This document shows, piece by piece, positions 7,403 to 17,510 of a DNA stretch of 64,000 nucleotides. A program made the translations under genes and the position numbers. Source of the stretch: Planctomicrobium piriforme (GTDB taxonomy: Bacteria > Planctomycetota > Planctomycetia > Planctomycetales > Planctomycetaceae); NCBI RefSeq assembly GCF_900113665.1, contig NZ_FOQD01000005.1:62001-126000 (forward strand), in the 5' to 3' direction. The notes beneath the pieces are model-generated. The model was not told the DNA's origin. It saw only the letters and a program-made list of their open reading frames with translations, and made no database searches. The first letter of the stretch is position 1. Each line of letters begins with the position of its first letter.

Positions 7403-7459
7403 CACTCGATTGTGCCTGAGATTCTCAGTTCAAGCAAGGATAGTGCAGCGCAACCGTGT

Positions 7460-7888
7460 TCAGTCTTCCTCAATGAACAGCGCGAGTCCGTTCGTCAGAC
7501 GGCTATCGATAAATTCTCGAATAAGAGCCGCACAGCGAAGACATTCTTCAGGCGTGCAACCGACACAATATTCGGCCACATCTTGGCAGTCGAGTTGTGA
7601 GAGAGCATTAGAGAATTCGGCAGCGTCCTCTGGGGAGACAGGCACTCGACCAACAGCATTCGACGACCAACCCGACACAGTGTTCCAATCAGAGGTCAGC
7701 CGCCCCACTGATTCACCTTCAGACGCTCGCCATGCCCGAGTCAGAATTCCGTGGAACAGCGGATCAAGATAGATGTCGCTGACTTCGATCCGATCACTCC
7801 AGATGCCGTCGTTCGGGGGACCATAGAAGACGACGCCCGAGTAGTCGCCATAGCGGTCACCATGTGCGAACTCCATCACGTCCGTCAT
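7460..7888 (-). CDS. Unknown 142-residue acidic protein
   Basis: Started at ATG 7888, which has a strong AGAGGTGG site five bases upstream; an in-frame GTG at 7897 lies inside that site and is excluded. The protein is acidic and probably cytoplasmic, with a Trp/Gly-rich N-terminal half (GDYSGVVFYGPPNDGIW) and a helical C-terminus containing four cysteines in YCVGCTPEECLRC. No family is recognised. It lies among toxin-antitoxin remnants and may belong to the same accessory patch. Confidence 0.6.
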   Translation of the reverse strand: MTDVMEFAHGDRYGDYSGVVFYGPPNDGIWSDRIEVSDIYLDPLFHGILTRAWRASEGESVGRLTSDWNTVSGWSSNAVGRVPVSPEDAAEFSNALSQLDCQDVAEYCVGCTPEECLRCAALIREFIDSRLTNGLALFIEED

Positions 7889-7901
7889 TGATTCCACCTC
7901 T

Positions 7902-8141
7902 TCATATCTGATTTTGGATTTGACAGCCTTTCAAAGCGACACATTCCAGAGGCCGAAGTTCAACAAAAAAAGCTGCACGCCCAAGGACGTGCAGCTTGAT
8001 AGTTTCAGTTTTGCAGCAGTTAAATGACAGGCTGAGAAGGTTTGTTAACCGTCTCGCGAAATTTCCATGGAACGCCGGCAGGGCCATGCGCTTTGCTTCT
8101 GACCCTGCCACCCCAATGAGCACCCCAATGAGCAGTTTCAT
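7902..8141 (-). pseudogene. Possible truncated DUF5615-type (PIN-like) toxin
   Basis: The ATG at 8141 overlaps the DUF433 stop in an ATGA arrangement. The first residues, MKLLI, match the conserved beginning of DUF5615 proteins, the usual partners of DUF433. After that the frame reads GVLIGVAG, encoded by a 12-base tandem duplication (CCCCAATGAGCA twice near 8114-8137), and then loses any resemblance to the PIN-like fold. The remaining 79-codon frame looks non-functional. The call depends on a short N-terminal match plus position, so confidence is limited. Confidence 0.4.
7964..7997 (-). terminator. Intrinsic terminator for the rpoD-DUF433 transcript
   Basis: On the minus strand the stem AGCTGCACG / CGTGCAGCT encloses an 8-base loop and is followed by six or more T residues. 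It lies downstream of DUF433 on the strand carrying rpoD, with no comparable terminator between rpoD and DUF433. Confidence 0.85.
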
Positions 8142-8368
8142 GCCACGGCCATGACGATTCTTCGCTCCCGTTCAGCAGCGAACGCCAGGCAGGCCTGAAT
8201 GTCTTCCTGAGTCAGCGCGGAGAAGTCACTCAGGATCTCCTCCGTCGTCATGCCTGCGGCCAGGTACGATAATACATCGTACACTGTGATCCGCAGGCCG
8301 CGGATACAGGCTTTTCCGCTCCGCTTGCCCGGCTCAAGGGTAATTCGCGACCGCCATTGCTCGTTCAC
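8138..8368 (-). CDS. DUF433 family (VapB46-type) antitoxin-like protein
   Basis: A 76-residue protein with the DUF433 hallmarks: an RITLEPGKRSGKACIRGLRI start (canonically I..dP.i.gGkP.I.GtRi), then VYDVLSYLAAGMTTEEILSDF and LTQEDIQACLAFAAERE. The start is GTG with a GGAGGT site four bases upstream. DUF433 proteins are winged-helix-like antitoxins normally paired with DUF5615 PIN-like toxins. Here the partner position holds only a remnant. The gene begins 24 bases after the rpoD stop on the same strand and probably shares its transcript. Confidence 0.85.
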   Translation of the reverse strand: MNEQWRSRITLEPGKRSGKACIRGLRITVYDVLSYLAAGMTTEEILSDFSALTQEDIQACLAFAAERERRIVMAVA

Positions 8369-8392
8369 GAGAACCTCCAGGCATTGCCCGAT

Positions 8393-10117
<1,725 letters not shown>

Positions 10118-11135
10118 GTTCAGCTCCTACACAGTAAGTGAGATTCAAATTGAATTCGGTTGTATTGGTTGTCGCGGCTGTTTTGGCCGCGACTGATCAG
10201 CAAAGCGTGTCTGGATTAGGAATCAGGACGCAGCACGCGTTACTAGCAGTGTGACATGATCAGTGATCTGACATCGCAAAAAGTTGTGTCGATCGGACAA
10301 TTTTCGGGTGACAAATCGGTTGGCGTCATAGTTCGGTAGGCGACACGGCGACCGTGATCGCCGGGACTGCCGTTGGCCCTTGTCAACCCGCCGGGAACCT
10401 GCAGGTTGCCGCCAACGAAGTTGCGAAAGGGTGATAAGTAAAGTGGCATGGGCCGCTACGCGAAACGAGGTCAACAATGGGAGAACCGTCAACGCCAGAA
10501 GACGAAGCTGGGGAGACCGCTCGTCGTCAGGGCGGACGTTTTACGTCTGCCCCATGAATTCTGGTCGGCGAAACCACCCTTGCCGGCCGGCCCTGACCCC
10601 GTCGACCTGTCCTGAAGGGAGGAACCCCAAAACCTGGTCCCAGAGGAAGAGAGGCGAGGCCCACGGAATCCTTCGCGTGGGGCCACACAAGCTGTAACGG
10701 GTCGATCGCATCCTTACTCGCTCCCGGAGGCAATGCCTGCTCTCGAATCCAGTGTCGCGTTTCTGACCTAACATCTTACGCCTTCACGCGTTCAATCGAT
10801 TCTTGGCAGGCTCTGGTTCCATCTCGGAACGCCTGCAACGCGGGAGCCATCCTAACACGAATCAAGGGACCGTCCACGCAGTATTTTTATACGAAACCAG
10901 TTTTTTCAGCAAAATTCCACCTGCACGCATTCCTTCATTTCTACGCGTCCAATCTCCCTTCGTCAACGAGGCTTTCGGCGTTCGAGGGGAGTTTGCTCAA
11001 CTCGCCGGGGCCGCGTGCCGGTCAGGGAAAACGGGGCGTCTTGCTGCAGAGTGCAACATCGAATTCTACGTCGCCGCCGCAACACCCTTTCAGGAAATTC
11101 CCTGTTTCTTCATCAAGGGTGCGGACGCATCTTCC
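10118..11135. other. One-kilobase gap upstream of rpoD with hairpins but no convincing gene
   Basis: No frame in this region looks like protein. Hairpins are visible, for example GGGCGGACG / CGTCTGCCC at 10530-10552, a GGCCCACG / CGTGGGGCC-type stem near 10657-10685, and GTTCC / GGAAC near 10817-10831. I looked for the conserved cores of tmRNA, RNase P RNA, SRP RNA and tRNA on both strands and did not find them. It could be a long structured rpoD leader, a non-coding RNA, or decayed sequence. Confidence 0.5.
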
Positions 11136-12446
11136 TCACAACCCCCGCGCCAGGTGCAAGCATTTCAACGTGTCTTCGTTACGCAGAAAGTATCGCCCGT
11201 TCGACAGGGCTGGCAGAGCCCTGGTCACCCCCCGCAAAGACTGACAACGTGAGACGACCTTCAAGGCCTCCGGATTCGGATTAATCAACAGGAGCTCTCC
11301 GTCCGTTTTCTGCGCCAGCAACCGGCCATCCGCGAGAATCAACGTCCCATAGCCGAAATTGTGCTCGATCCATTTTTGTGGTGATGTCGTGATGGGGGCC
11401 GCCCCGCCCGGTGACGGCTGATCCCCTTCGCGGACGCGCGACCGCAACGCCGCGAGCTCGATACATTCGAAGTCGGCCGGCGGAACGTCGTCCCGGCCAT
11501 TGATGAGATACAGAAAGCCGTCGATGGGAATCGGCGTGCAATACTGCGTCGCCACCGGCTTTTCCCCTTTCCAGATCGGCCGGGTTCCGAACAGGTCGAA
11601 CTCGGCATACACGCCGCCAATCCCATAACTCGAGGTGACCAGCAGGCGATCTCCCATCACGACAGGGCTGGCTCCATTCACAGTCGGCCCCCGTTGACCA
11701 AAGGGGAATTGAAAGAGCAAGGTTCCCGACTTCGGATCGATCAAAACGCATTGATACCGGGTCACCATCAGCACCAGCGGCATGTCGTTGATGTTCACCT
11801 GCACCGGCGCAGAGTAGCTGGCAGGCTCGTCAGTTTGCTTCCAGAGAACCGCTCCCGTTTCCAGGTCGAACGCGACAATGCCTGCTCCATTGCGACCTCC
11901 GACATTCACGACGACTGCCTGGTCGACCACGATCGGACTGCTGCCCGCTCCAAAATACCCTTCCTGGGCATTGAACTCGCGATGCGTCTTGTGCTGCCAG
12001 AGCCGTCGTCCGGTTTCCAGGTCCAGGCAGGTGAGAATCCCTTGCGCCCCGTAGGAAATCACGCGGCCCTGATGAATTGTCGGGACGCAGAGCGGGCCGT
12101 CTCCATCACGTCCCCCCACCTGAGGGGCGAATGACGTCGGAGATTTGTCCTGAAAAAGGGTCCGGCCTGTGGCGACGTCGATCCCTTCAACAATTTCTTC
12201 ATCGTCAATGCGATGAAAGAGGATTCCACGGTTGCCGGCCACTGCCAGGCCTGCGTAGCCGTGGCCCACTTTCCGCTCCCAGAGGGTCGGCGGTCCCCCC
12301 TTCGGCCAGCGTTGCAGGAGATGCTCGTCGCTGTCGGCGATGCCGCTGCGTTGAGGGCCGAGAATCTGCGGCCAGTCCCCTCCCCATGACGCGCTGGCGC
12401 TCATCGCGAACCAGAAGAGGGTCAGCCAGGCGGATCGTCCCTGCAT
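11136..12446 (-). CDS. Secreted PQQ-like beta-propeller protein
   Basis: A 436-residue protein with an N-terminal signal peptide (SAWLTLFWFAMSASASWGG) and then WPQILGPQRSGI, the typical opening of planctomycete quinoprotein-like propellers. Repeated blades carry the pattern LDLETGRRLWQH, FDLETGAVLWKQ and LIDPKSGTLLF. These PQQ-binding-like domains mostly act as scaffolds rather than true quinoproteins, and no cofactor-binding catalytic residues stand out. It is probably periplasmic. Monocistronic; no sigma-factor or partner gene is adjacent. Confidence 0.85.
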   Translation of the reverse strand: MQGRSAWLTLFWFAMSASASWGGDWPQILGPQRSGIADSDEHLLQRWPKGGPPTLWERKVGHGYAGLAVAGNRGILFHRIDDEEIVEGIDVATGRTLFQDKSPTSFAPQVGGRDGDGPLCVPTIHQGRVISYGAQGILTCLDLETGRRLWQHKTHREFNAQEGYFGAGSSPIVVDQAVVVNVGGRNGAGIVAFDLETGAVLWKQTDEPASYSAPVQVNINDMPLVLMVTRYQCVLIDPKSGTLLFQFPFGQRGPTVNGASPVVMGDRLLVTSSYGIGGVYAEFDLFGTRPIWKGEKPVATQYCTPIPIDGFLYLINGRDDVPPADFECIELAALRSRVREGDQPSPGGAAPITTSPQKWIEHNFGYGTLILADGRLLAQKTDGELLLINPNPEALKVVSRCQSLRGVTRALPALSNGRYFLRNEDTLKCLHLARGL

Positions 12447-12634
12447 GTTGTTTGCTCCTGCGGGCCAGCACTCGGGTCAGCGAGGCGGGCGTTCCTGTCT
12501 CGTTCTGTTTGGACTGACGGTGGCCTGATGTTACACTGATGGATGGGTTGTCTTGCGCTGCGGCCCGCCGATTTTTTGAGCTGAATTCCCGAATCCTTTT
12601 TGTACCAGACGCGCCACGGCGTCAGGATCCGTCT

Positions 12635-13813
12635 ATGTCTTCACACGGTTCGCCTCCTCCTCCGAGTGCCCCCGCCGAGATCAAGGGCCCTCCGGTCATC
12701 GTGAAAAACGCGCCGGAACCGGAGCTCAACAAACTCTTCAAGCTGCAGGTGAAGCATGGCGCTTCCGACATGCACCTGCAGACGGACAAGCCGGCCATGT
12801 TCCGGATCAAGGGGGCCATCACCGAACTGAAGATGCCCCCCCTCTCGGCAGAACAACTGTGGGCGATGTTCTACGAGATCATGGACGACCGCAATAAGCG
12901 CATCATGGAAGCGAACGGCGGCGCCGACTTTTCGCATGTGGTGCCGGTCGACGGTTCCAACTGGCGGTTCCGCGTGAACCTGTTCAAGCAACTCGGCAAG
13001 CCCGGGTTGTGCGCTCGAAAAGTCGAACAGAAGATTCCGCCGTTCGAAGGGCTCTTCCTTCCCCCCATTATGGAAGACCTGTGCAAGTACGATCAGGGGA
13101 TGGTGCTGCTGGCCGGCGTGACAGGGTCGGGGAAGTCGACGACGATTTCCTCGATGCTGAACTGGATCAACGCCCGGTACCGGAAGCACCTGCTGACGAT
13201 CGAAGACCCGATCGAATTCGTTTACACCGCCGACAAGTGCCTGATCAATCAGCGCGAGATCGGGCAGGACGTGGTCGACTTCCACATCGCAATGAAACAT
13301 GCGGTGCGCGAAGACCCCGACATCATCCTGGTGGGGGAAATGCGTGACATGGAAACCTTCGAAACGGCCATTCACGCGGCCGAAACCGGCCACCTGGTGT
13401 ACGGAACGATTCACGCGTCGAGCGCTCCCGGCACGATTCAGCGTATTCTCGACTTGTTCCCGCAAAGCATGCACAGCGCCATCCGCGCGAGTATGGCGAT
13501 GAACATGAAAGCCATCGTCGGGCAGAAGCTGCTCAAGACGGTGGTCGACAAACCGTCGCGGGTCCCCATCGTCGAGATCATGCTGTTCAACCCGACCGTG
13601 CGAAAACTGGTGCTGGAAGGCAAGGACGAGAAGCTGTCCTCCGCGATCCGCATCGGTAAGGAAGAAGGGATGCAGTTGTTTAACGACTCGCTGTATTCGT
13701 TCGTCACGCGGGAACTGATCAGCCGAGCAGATGCTTTCGAAATTTCGCCGAACGTCGAAGAACTGAAAATGCAGATCAAGGGAATTCAGGTTAAGGGACC
13801 GTCAATTCTCTAG
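12635..13813 (+). CDS. pilT: PilT/PilU-family type IV pilus retraction ATPase
   Basis: A 392-residue hexameric ATPase starting at ATG 12635, which has an AGGA site seven bases upstream. After a Pro-rich leader, the PilT N-domain (LNKLFKLQVKHGASDMHLQT) precedes the Walker A GVTGSGKST at residues 161-169. The Asp box (TIEDPIEFVY), Walker B (DIILVGEMRDMET) and His box (AETGHLVYGTIHASSA) follow. It would power pilus retraction or a related filament at the inner membrane. No pilin, PilC or PilM-Q genes are in the window; the next gene is a GspE/PilB-like ATPase, so the two may serve the same machine. Confidence 0.9.
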   Translation: MSSHGSPPPPSAPAEIKGPPVIVKNAPEPELNKLFKLQVKHGASDMHLQTDKPAMFRIKGAITELKMPPLSAEQLWAMFYEIMDDRNKRIMEANGGADFSHVVPVDGSNWRFRVNLFKQLGKPGLCARKVEQKIPPFEGLFLPPIMEDLCKYDQGMVLLAGVTGSGKSTTISSMLNWINARYRKHLLTIEDPIEFVYTADKCLINQREIGQDVVDFHIAMKHAVREDPDIILVGEMRDMETFETAIHAAETGHLVYGTIHASSAPGTIQRILDLFPQSMHSAIRASMAMNMKAIVGQKLLKTVVDKPSRVPIVEIMLFNPTVRKLVLEGKDEKLSSAIRIGKEEGMQLFNDSLYSFVTRELISRADAFEISPNVEELKMQIKGIQVKGPSIL

Positions 13814-13849
13814 GTGGCGTGGACATCAGATTGCGGATTTTTCCGACGA

Positions 13850-13984
13850 AAATCCGAAGCACAAATTCGAAATTCGAAACAAATTTCAACGTTCATAAGG
13901 ATGTGAATTCTTGGGAGCAGGATCTTTTGGGGTCATTGGAATTTTGAATTTGTTTCGGATTTGGTGCTTCGGATTTCGAATTTG
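13850..13984. repeat. Dispersed inverted repeat, AATTCGAAGCACGAAATCC family (copy 1)
   Basis: The left arm at 13850-13887 (AATCCGAAGCACAAATTCG and onward) and the right arm at 13945-13984 (TTTGTTTCGGATTTGGTGC and onward) are inverted versions of the same AT-rich word. Related copies occur at 25921, 26849, 38548, 48665 and 62444. It lies between pilT and the next ATPase gene. Confidence 0.8.
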
Positions 13985-14105
13985 TTTGCTCGGCGGGATC
14001 CGTATAAATGTCCACTTGCCTTAGCCGTCTTGTTTTTTCACCAGCAGTGGGCCGGGCCGCCGGCAGTTTTTTATTCTGATGCTTTTGCGGGAATCTACGG
14101 TGACA

Positions 14106-15947
14106 ATGATTACTTCTACCGGGCGTGGGCTGTGCCTGGCGGCGCTGATGCTGGGACTCGCGATCGCTTTCGCCGAGTCCGCTGACGCACAAGCGCCATT
14201 GCCGACTCCGGGAGCGCCTCAGGCCTCATTTTCACCGACCGGCAAGTATCCGCTGCCGCCTGACCCGTTCGCTCGCGGGAACATGGTTCCCTCGCGACCC
14301 GACCATCCCACATTGCGGGTGACCGCAGCGCCTCAGGCAGGTTTTTACTTTCCCATCTGGAAGCTCCTGTTTCTGGTGGCGGCCTTCTGTTTCTGGCTGC
14401 ATTACTCGAACTGGGTCCATGAAGACAGCCGCGGCCTGAAGGTGCGGCCTGACTTCTGGAACAGTTGGATGCTGCTGTGCGGAGTGCTGGCGTTCGTGCT
14501 GATGCTGATCTCGCCGATGTTTGGAGTCGGCCTGGGGACGATGGCGCTCGCCATCGGCTCCCCCTTGGGACTGTATGTCTGGGAACGGAATAAGCATGTG
14601 CCAGCGAACCGTCAGGTGATGACGCCGAACCATCTGGATAACTGGGCGCGTCGACAGCTCGCCAAGGTCGGCATCAACCTGGGCACGAAAGTACAGGGGG
14701 ACGCCCATTCCGGTCCGCCGATTACGTTCGTGGGCAAGTCACGCACTGGGCAGAAGGATGCCAACCGGTCCAAACAGGTGGAATCCTCGAAGGGCTACGT
14801 TGCGGCGAAAGAACTGGTCTACGACGCCCTGCTTCGCCGCGCGACCGACATCCACCTGGAACCCAAAGACACGGAACTGGCCGTCCGTCTGCGTATCGAC
14901 GGCGTGATGTTCCCCGCAGAACCGTTCGACAAGTCGACCGGCGATGCCGTGACGAACATCATCAAAGTGCTGTGCGCGATGGACATTACCGAACGCCGCC
15001 GCTCACAAGACGGCAGCTTCGGAGCTCTGGTGGAAGGCCGCGAAATCGACTTCCGCGTGGCGTCACAGGGAACCCGGCACGGCGAAAAAGTGAGCTTGCG
15101 TATTCTCGATCAGGCGAACTCGGTCAACCGGCTCGGCCAGCTCGGGATGCGGAAACAGGTTTCCGACAAACTGATCGAAGTCATCAATCAGCCGCACGGG
15201 CTGCTGCTGGTATGCGGGCCGACCGGGGCCGGAAAGTCAACGACGCTGTATGCAGCGATCAACGAACTCGACGCCTTCGAGCGGAACATCATCACGATCG
15301 AAGATCCCGTCGAATACAAAATGCAAAACGTCACCCAGATCGAAATCAACACCAAAGGGGGGACGACGTTCGGGCAGTCGCTGCGAAGTATTCTGCGGCA
15401 AGACCCCGACGTGGTGATGATCGGGGAAATTCGAGACGACGAAACCGCAAAGATCGCCTGTCAGGCGGCGAATACCGGGCACATGGTGTTCTCGACCGTT
15501 CACGCCAACGACGCGATTACCGCGCTCTATCGCTTGCTCGACCTGGGCGTGGAATCGTTCATGCTCTCGACGGCTGTCTCTGCGATTCTGGCCCAGCGGC
15601 TGGCGCGGCGTCTCTGTCCGCAGTGCAGGGTCGGCTACCCGCCCCCGGCGGACATGCTGAAGCAATTGGGCCTGCCAGCCGGGAAGATCAAGGAGTTCTT
15701 CAAAACCCCAGAGAAAGACAACACTTGTCCCAAGTGCGGCGGCCTCGGCTACCAGGGTCGAATCGGCGTCTACGAATTGCTGGCAATCAATGAGCGCATG
15801 AAAGACATGATTCGCGACAACGCAGCCATGTCGGCCATCCGCAATGAAGCCCGTAAAGACGGCATGCTGTACATGCAGGAAGAAGGTCTGCGGCTGGTGG
15901 TCCGCGGCGTGACCTCCGTCGATGAAATCAAACGAGTGGTGAAGTAA
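14106..15947 (+). CDS. Membrane-anchored GspE/PilB-type secretion ATPase
   Basis: A 613-residue protein beginning at ATG 14106 (an upstream in-frame ATG at 14079 is possible). It has a signal-peptide-like N-terminus (residues 1-30), a Pro-rich linker, and hydrophobic segments at about 82-104 and 119-157. A complete type II secretion ATPase follows: N2 region KELVYDALLRRATDIHLEP, Walker A GPTGAGKST at 371-379, Asp box TIEDPVEYKM, Walker B DVVMIGEIRDDET, His box STVHANDA and a tetracysteine zinc site (CPQC, CPKC). GspE/PilB are normally soluble; the fused membrane part is unusual. It follows pilT by about 290 bases. The role is filament assembly or secretion, substrate unknown. Confidence 0.88.
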   Translation: MITSTGRGLCLAALMLGLAIAFAESADAQAPLPTPGAPQASFSPTGKYPLPPDPFARGNMVPSRPDHPTLRVTAAPQAGFYFPIWKLLFLVAAFCFWLHYSNWVHEDSRGLKVRPDFWNSWMLLCGVLAFVLMLISPMFGVGLGTMALAIGSPLGLYVWERNKHVPANRQVMTPNHLDNWARRQLAKVGINLGTKVQGDAHSGPPITFVGKSRTGQKDANRSKQVESSKGYVAAKELVYDALLRRATDIHLEPKDTELAVRLRIDGVMFPAEPFDKSTGDAVTNIIKVLCAMDITERRRSQDGSFGALVEGREIDFRVASQGTRHGEKVSLRILDQANSVNRLGQLGMRKQVSDKLIEVINQPHGLLLVCGPTGAGKSTTLYAAINELDAFERNIITIEDPVEYKMQNVTQIEINTKGGTTFGQSLRSILRQDPDVVMIGEIRDDETAKIACQAANTGHMVFSTVHANDAITALYRLLDLGVESFMLSTAVSAILAQRLARRLCPQCRVGYPPPADMLKQLGLPAGKIKEFFKTPEKDNTCPKCGGLGYQGRIGVYELLAINERMKDMIRDNAAMSAIRNEARKDGMLYMQEEGLRLVVRGVTSVDEIKRVVK

Positions 15948-15953
15948 GGTTGA

Positions 15954-16024
15954 AGGTTTAAGGTTGAAGGTTTAGCAAACGGCTTCCTTTCATCCCTGAA
16001 CCTTCGACCCTCAACCTTAAACCT
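15954..16024. repeat. Inverted repeat of AGGTTTAAGGTTGAAGG type
   Basis: The left arm 15954-15972 (AGGTTTAAGGTTGAAGGTT) pairs with the right arm 15999-16024 with one short insertion. It begins a few bases after the ATPase stop and ends 20 bases before the next start, so it may attenuate or terminate transcription. Confidence 0.7.
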
Positions 16025-16044
16025 CTTTTCAGGGAGCCTCACTG

Positions 16045-16368
16045 ATGCCCTTGTTCGAGATCGAAACGACCGCGCACATCATGATCGGCTGGGCAGAGAA
16101 CGACATCGAAGCCCGGGGTTTTGCCCACGAACATTATCCGGAAGAAGAGATCACCCGCGTCAGCAAACGTCCCCGCGACGTGTGGGTGATCTCAAAGCGA
16201 TTGCTGGGCCTCGAAACCGTCAGCGATCCCTGCGACACCGCCCGCGAATGCCTGGCCCGCGCCTCAGGCGACAAAGTTCACGCCATCCGGCTCTTCATGC
16301 ACGAAACCGGCAGCGACCTGCACGAAGCGCAAAAGATGATCGAAACCAACATGTCGCTCGGGTGGTAG
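16045..16368 (+). CDS. Small protein with ribosomal L7/L12-like C-terminal helix pair, unknown function
   Basis: A 107-residue soluble protein. The N-terminal half (PLFEIETTAHIMIGWAENDI, then EARGFAHEHYPEEEI) looks like a ferredoxin-like strand-helix unit. The C-terminal half (KVHAIRLFMHETGSDLHEAQ, then KMIETN) follows the pattern of the L7/L12 C-terminal domain (K-x-x-x-I-K-x-x-R-x-x-T-G-L-x-L-x-E-A-K). An AGGGAGCC site precedes the ATG. It follows the membrane-anchored ATPase gene on the same strand but is separated by an inverted repeat. Function unknown. Confidence 0.72.
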   Translation: MPLFEIETTAHIMIGWAENDIEARGFAHEHYPEEEITRVSKRPRDVWVISKRLLGLETVSDPCDTARECLARASGDKVHAIRLFMHETGSDLHEAQKMIETNMSLGW

Positions 16369-16403
16369 GTCACGTTTAAGTGAAAATAGAGTGGAGGAGA
16401 TTG

Positions 16404-16532
16404 ACCACGAAATAGACGAAAAACACGAAAGAAATTTCATTCAATCTTGCTGTCGACGCTGAGGCTTGAACTCAGCGATGGCATGCAAACTGTTGAATTT
16501 TTCCTTTTCGTGTATTTCGTTTTTTTCGTGGT
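16404..16532. repeat. Inverted repeat ACCACGAAATAGACGAAAAACACG
   Basis: The left arm 16404-16430 and the right arm 16505-16532 are near-perfect inverse copies of an AC-GAAA-rich word, around a 74-base spacer. It sits between two convergent genes and may act as a bidirectional terminator or a mobile palindromic repeat. Confidence 0.75.
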
Positions 16533-16568
16533 TTCTTATTTTCCTGAATTCGTCTTTCCGCTTCAAAT

Positions 16569-17498
16569 TCAGTCTGCTTGCATTGCACTCGCCGCTGGTG
16601 TTTTGACCTGGAGTGCTGCGGGATGCACTTTGAGCGTCAGCGGCGTGGCGCCGATGGAATCGCCGTCGGCAGTCAGCAGCAGGTCGGGATTCGCTTTCAG
16701 CACAATTTGGCTCGCCCGGCGAAACGCGATCAGATCGTGCGATTTGTAGTCGGACAGGAAGTAAGACGCGGTCAGACCAGCAATCGCGCCCGGCTGGCCG
16801 TCCCGGACGATCAGCACGTCGAGTTTCCCGTCATCGACGGCCGCATCCGGCGACACCACCATCCCTCCACCGGACGTGCGGCCATTGGCAAAAAACACGT
16901 TGAGCGCGGTGAATTTCTCTGAGGGTTCGCCGTCGCAACGCAGTTCAATCTCAAATGTCTCCAGGTTCTTGATCACGTCGATGATTCCTCGCAAGTAACA
17001 AAACGCCCCCCAGCGTTCCTTGAGTTCATCCGTCATCACTTCCAGGTAACGTCCGCTGTTGCCGCCGGTGACCATGTTCGCGCACCAGCCTCGTTCGCTG
17101 GGTGTTTCGAACTCGACGACATCAAGCGGCGACTCATGCTGAGACAGCAGCACGTCGATCGCCTGCTCGGGAACAAAAGGAATCTGCAATCCTCGGGCAA
17201 GGTCGTTGCCGGTTCCCAACGGCAAAACGGCGAATGTGGCTTTGACTTCTTTGCCATTTGCGCGGGCCTGCATTATGGCGGAGACGACCTGGCGAACCGT
17301 ACCGTCGCCGCCTGCCGCCGCGATGACGCCGGGGCGTGAAACGCGTTCGAACACGGCCTGTTCTGTTTCTGAGGTGCCGTCGACTTCCAGAACCTCGACG
17401 TGCGGATGCTTGTCGAGTTCGGTTCGCATCGCGTCGGCGCGCTGACCCGACGTGGAGGAAGGATGCCAGATGACAGTACAGGGTTGGCGTTCAGGCAT
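16569..17498 (-). CDS. Diacylglycerol/lipid kinase family protein (YegS/BmrU type)
   Basis: A 309-residue kinase with the DAG-kinase catalytic domain: the nucleotide-binding GGDGT motif in VIAAAGGDGTVRQVV, LPLGTGNDLARGL, and the C-terminal lobe containing FFANGRTSGGGMVVSPDA and the DDGKLDVLIV strand. The near-terminal motif LLTADGDSI takes the place of the usual DGE. Proteins of this family phosphorylate diacylglycerol, sphingoid or related lipids at the inner membrane. The actual lipid substrate cannot be told from sequence. It follows the gene at 17511-18122 by 12 bases on the same strand, so the two are probably co-transcribed. Confidence 0.88.
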   Translation of the reverse strand: MPERQPCTVIWHPSSTSGQRADAMRTELDKHPHVEVLEVDGTSETEQAVFERVSRPGVIAAAGGDGTVRQVVSAIMQARANGKEVKATFAVLPLGTGNDLARGLQIPFVPEQAIDVLLSQHESPLDVVEFETPSERGWCANMVTGGNSGRYLEVMTDELKERWGAFCYLRGIIDVIKNLETFEIELRCDGEPSEKFTALNVFFANGRTSGGGMVVSPDAAVDDGKLDVLIVRDGQPGAIAGLTASYFLSDYKSHDLIAFRRASQIVLKANPDLLLTADGDSIGATPLTLKVHPAALQVKTPAASAMQAD

Positions 17499-17510
17499 GA
17501 ATCCGTTCGA

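Noticed and set aside
10223..10492. Short minus-strand frames just upstream of rpoD (68 and 89 codons)
   Set aside because: They lack ribosome-binding sites and have no protein-like composition; more likely part of a leader or non-coding stretch.
10700..10790. CTGGATTCGA on the minus strand, like the start of a tmRNA
   Set aside because: The 3' tRNA-like part with TTCGANNCC and CCA and any tag-coding frame are missing downstream.
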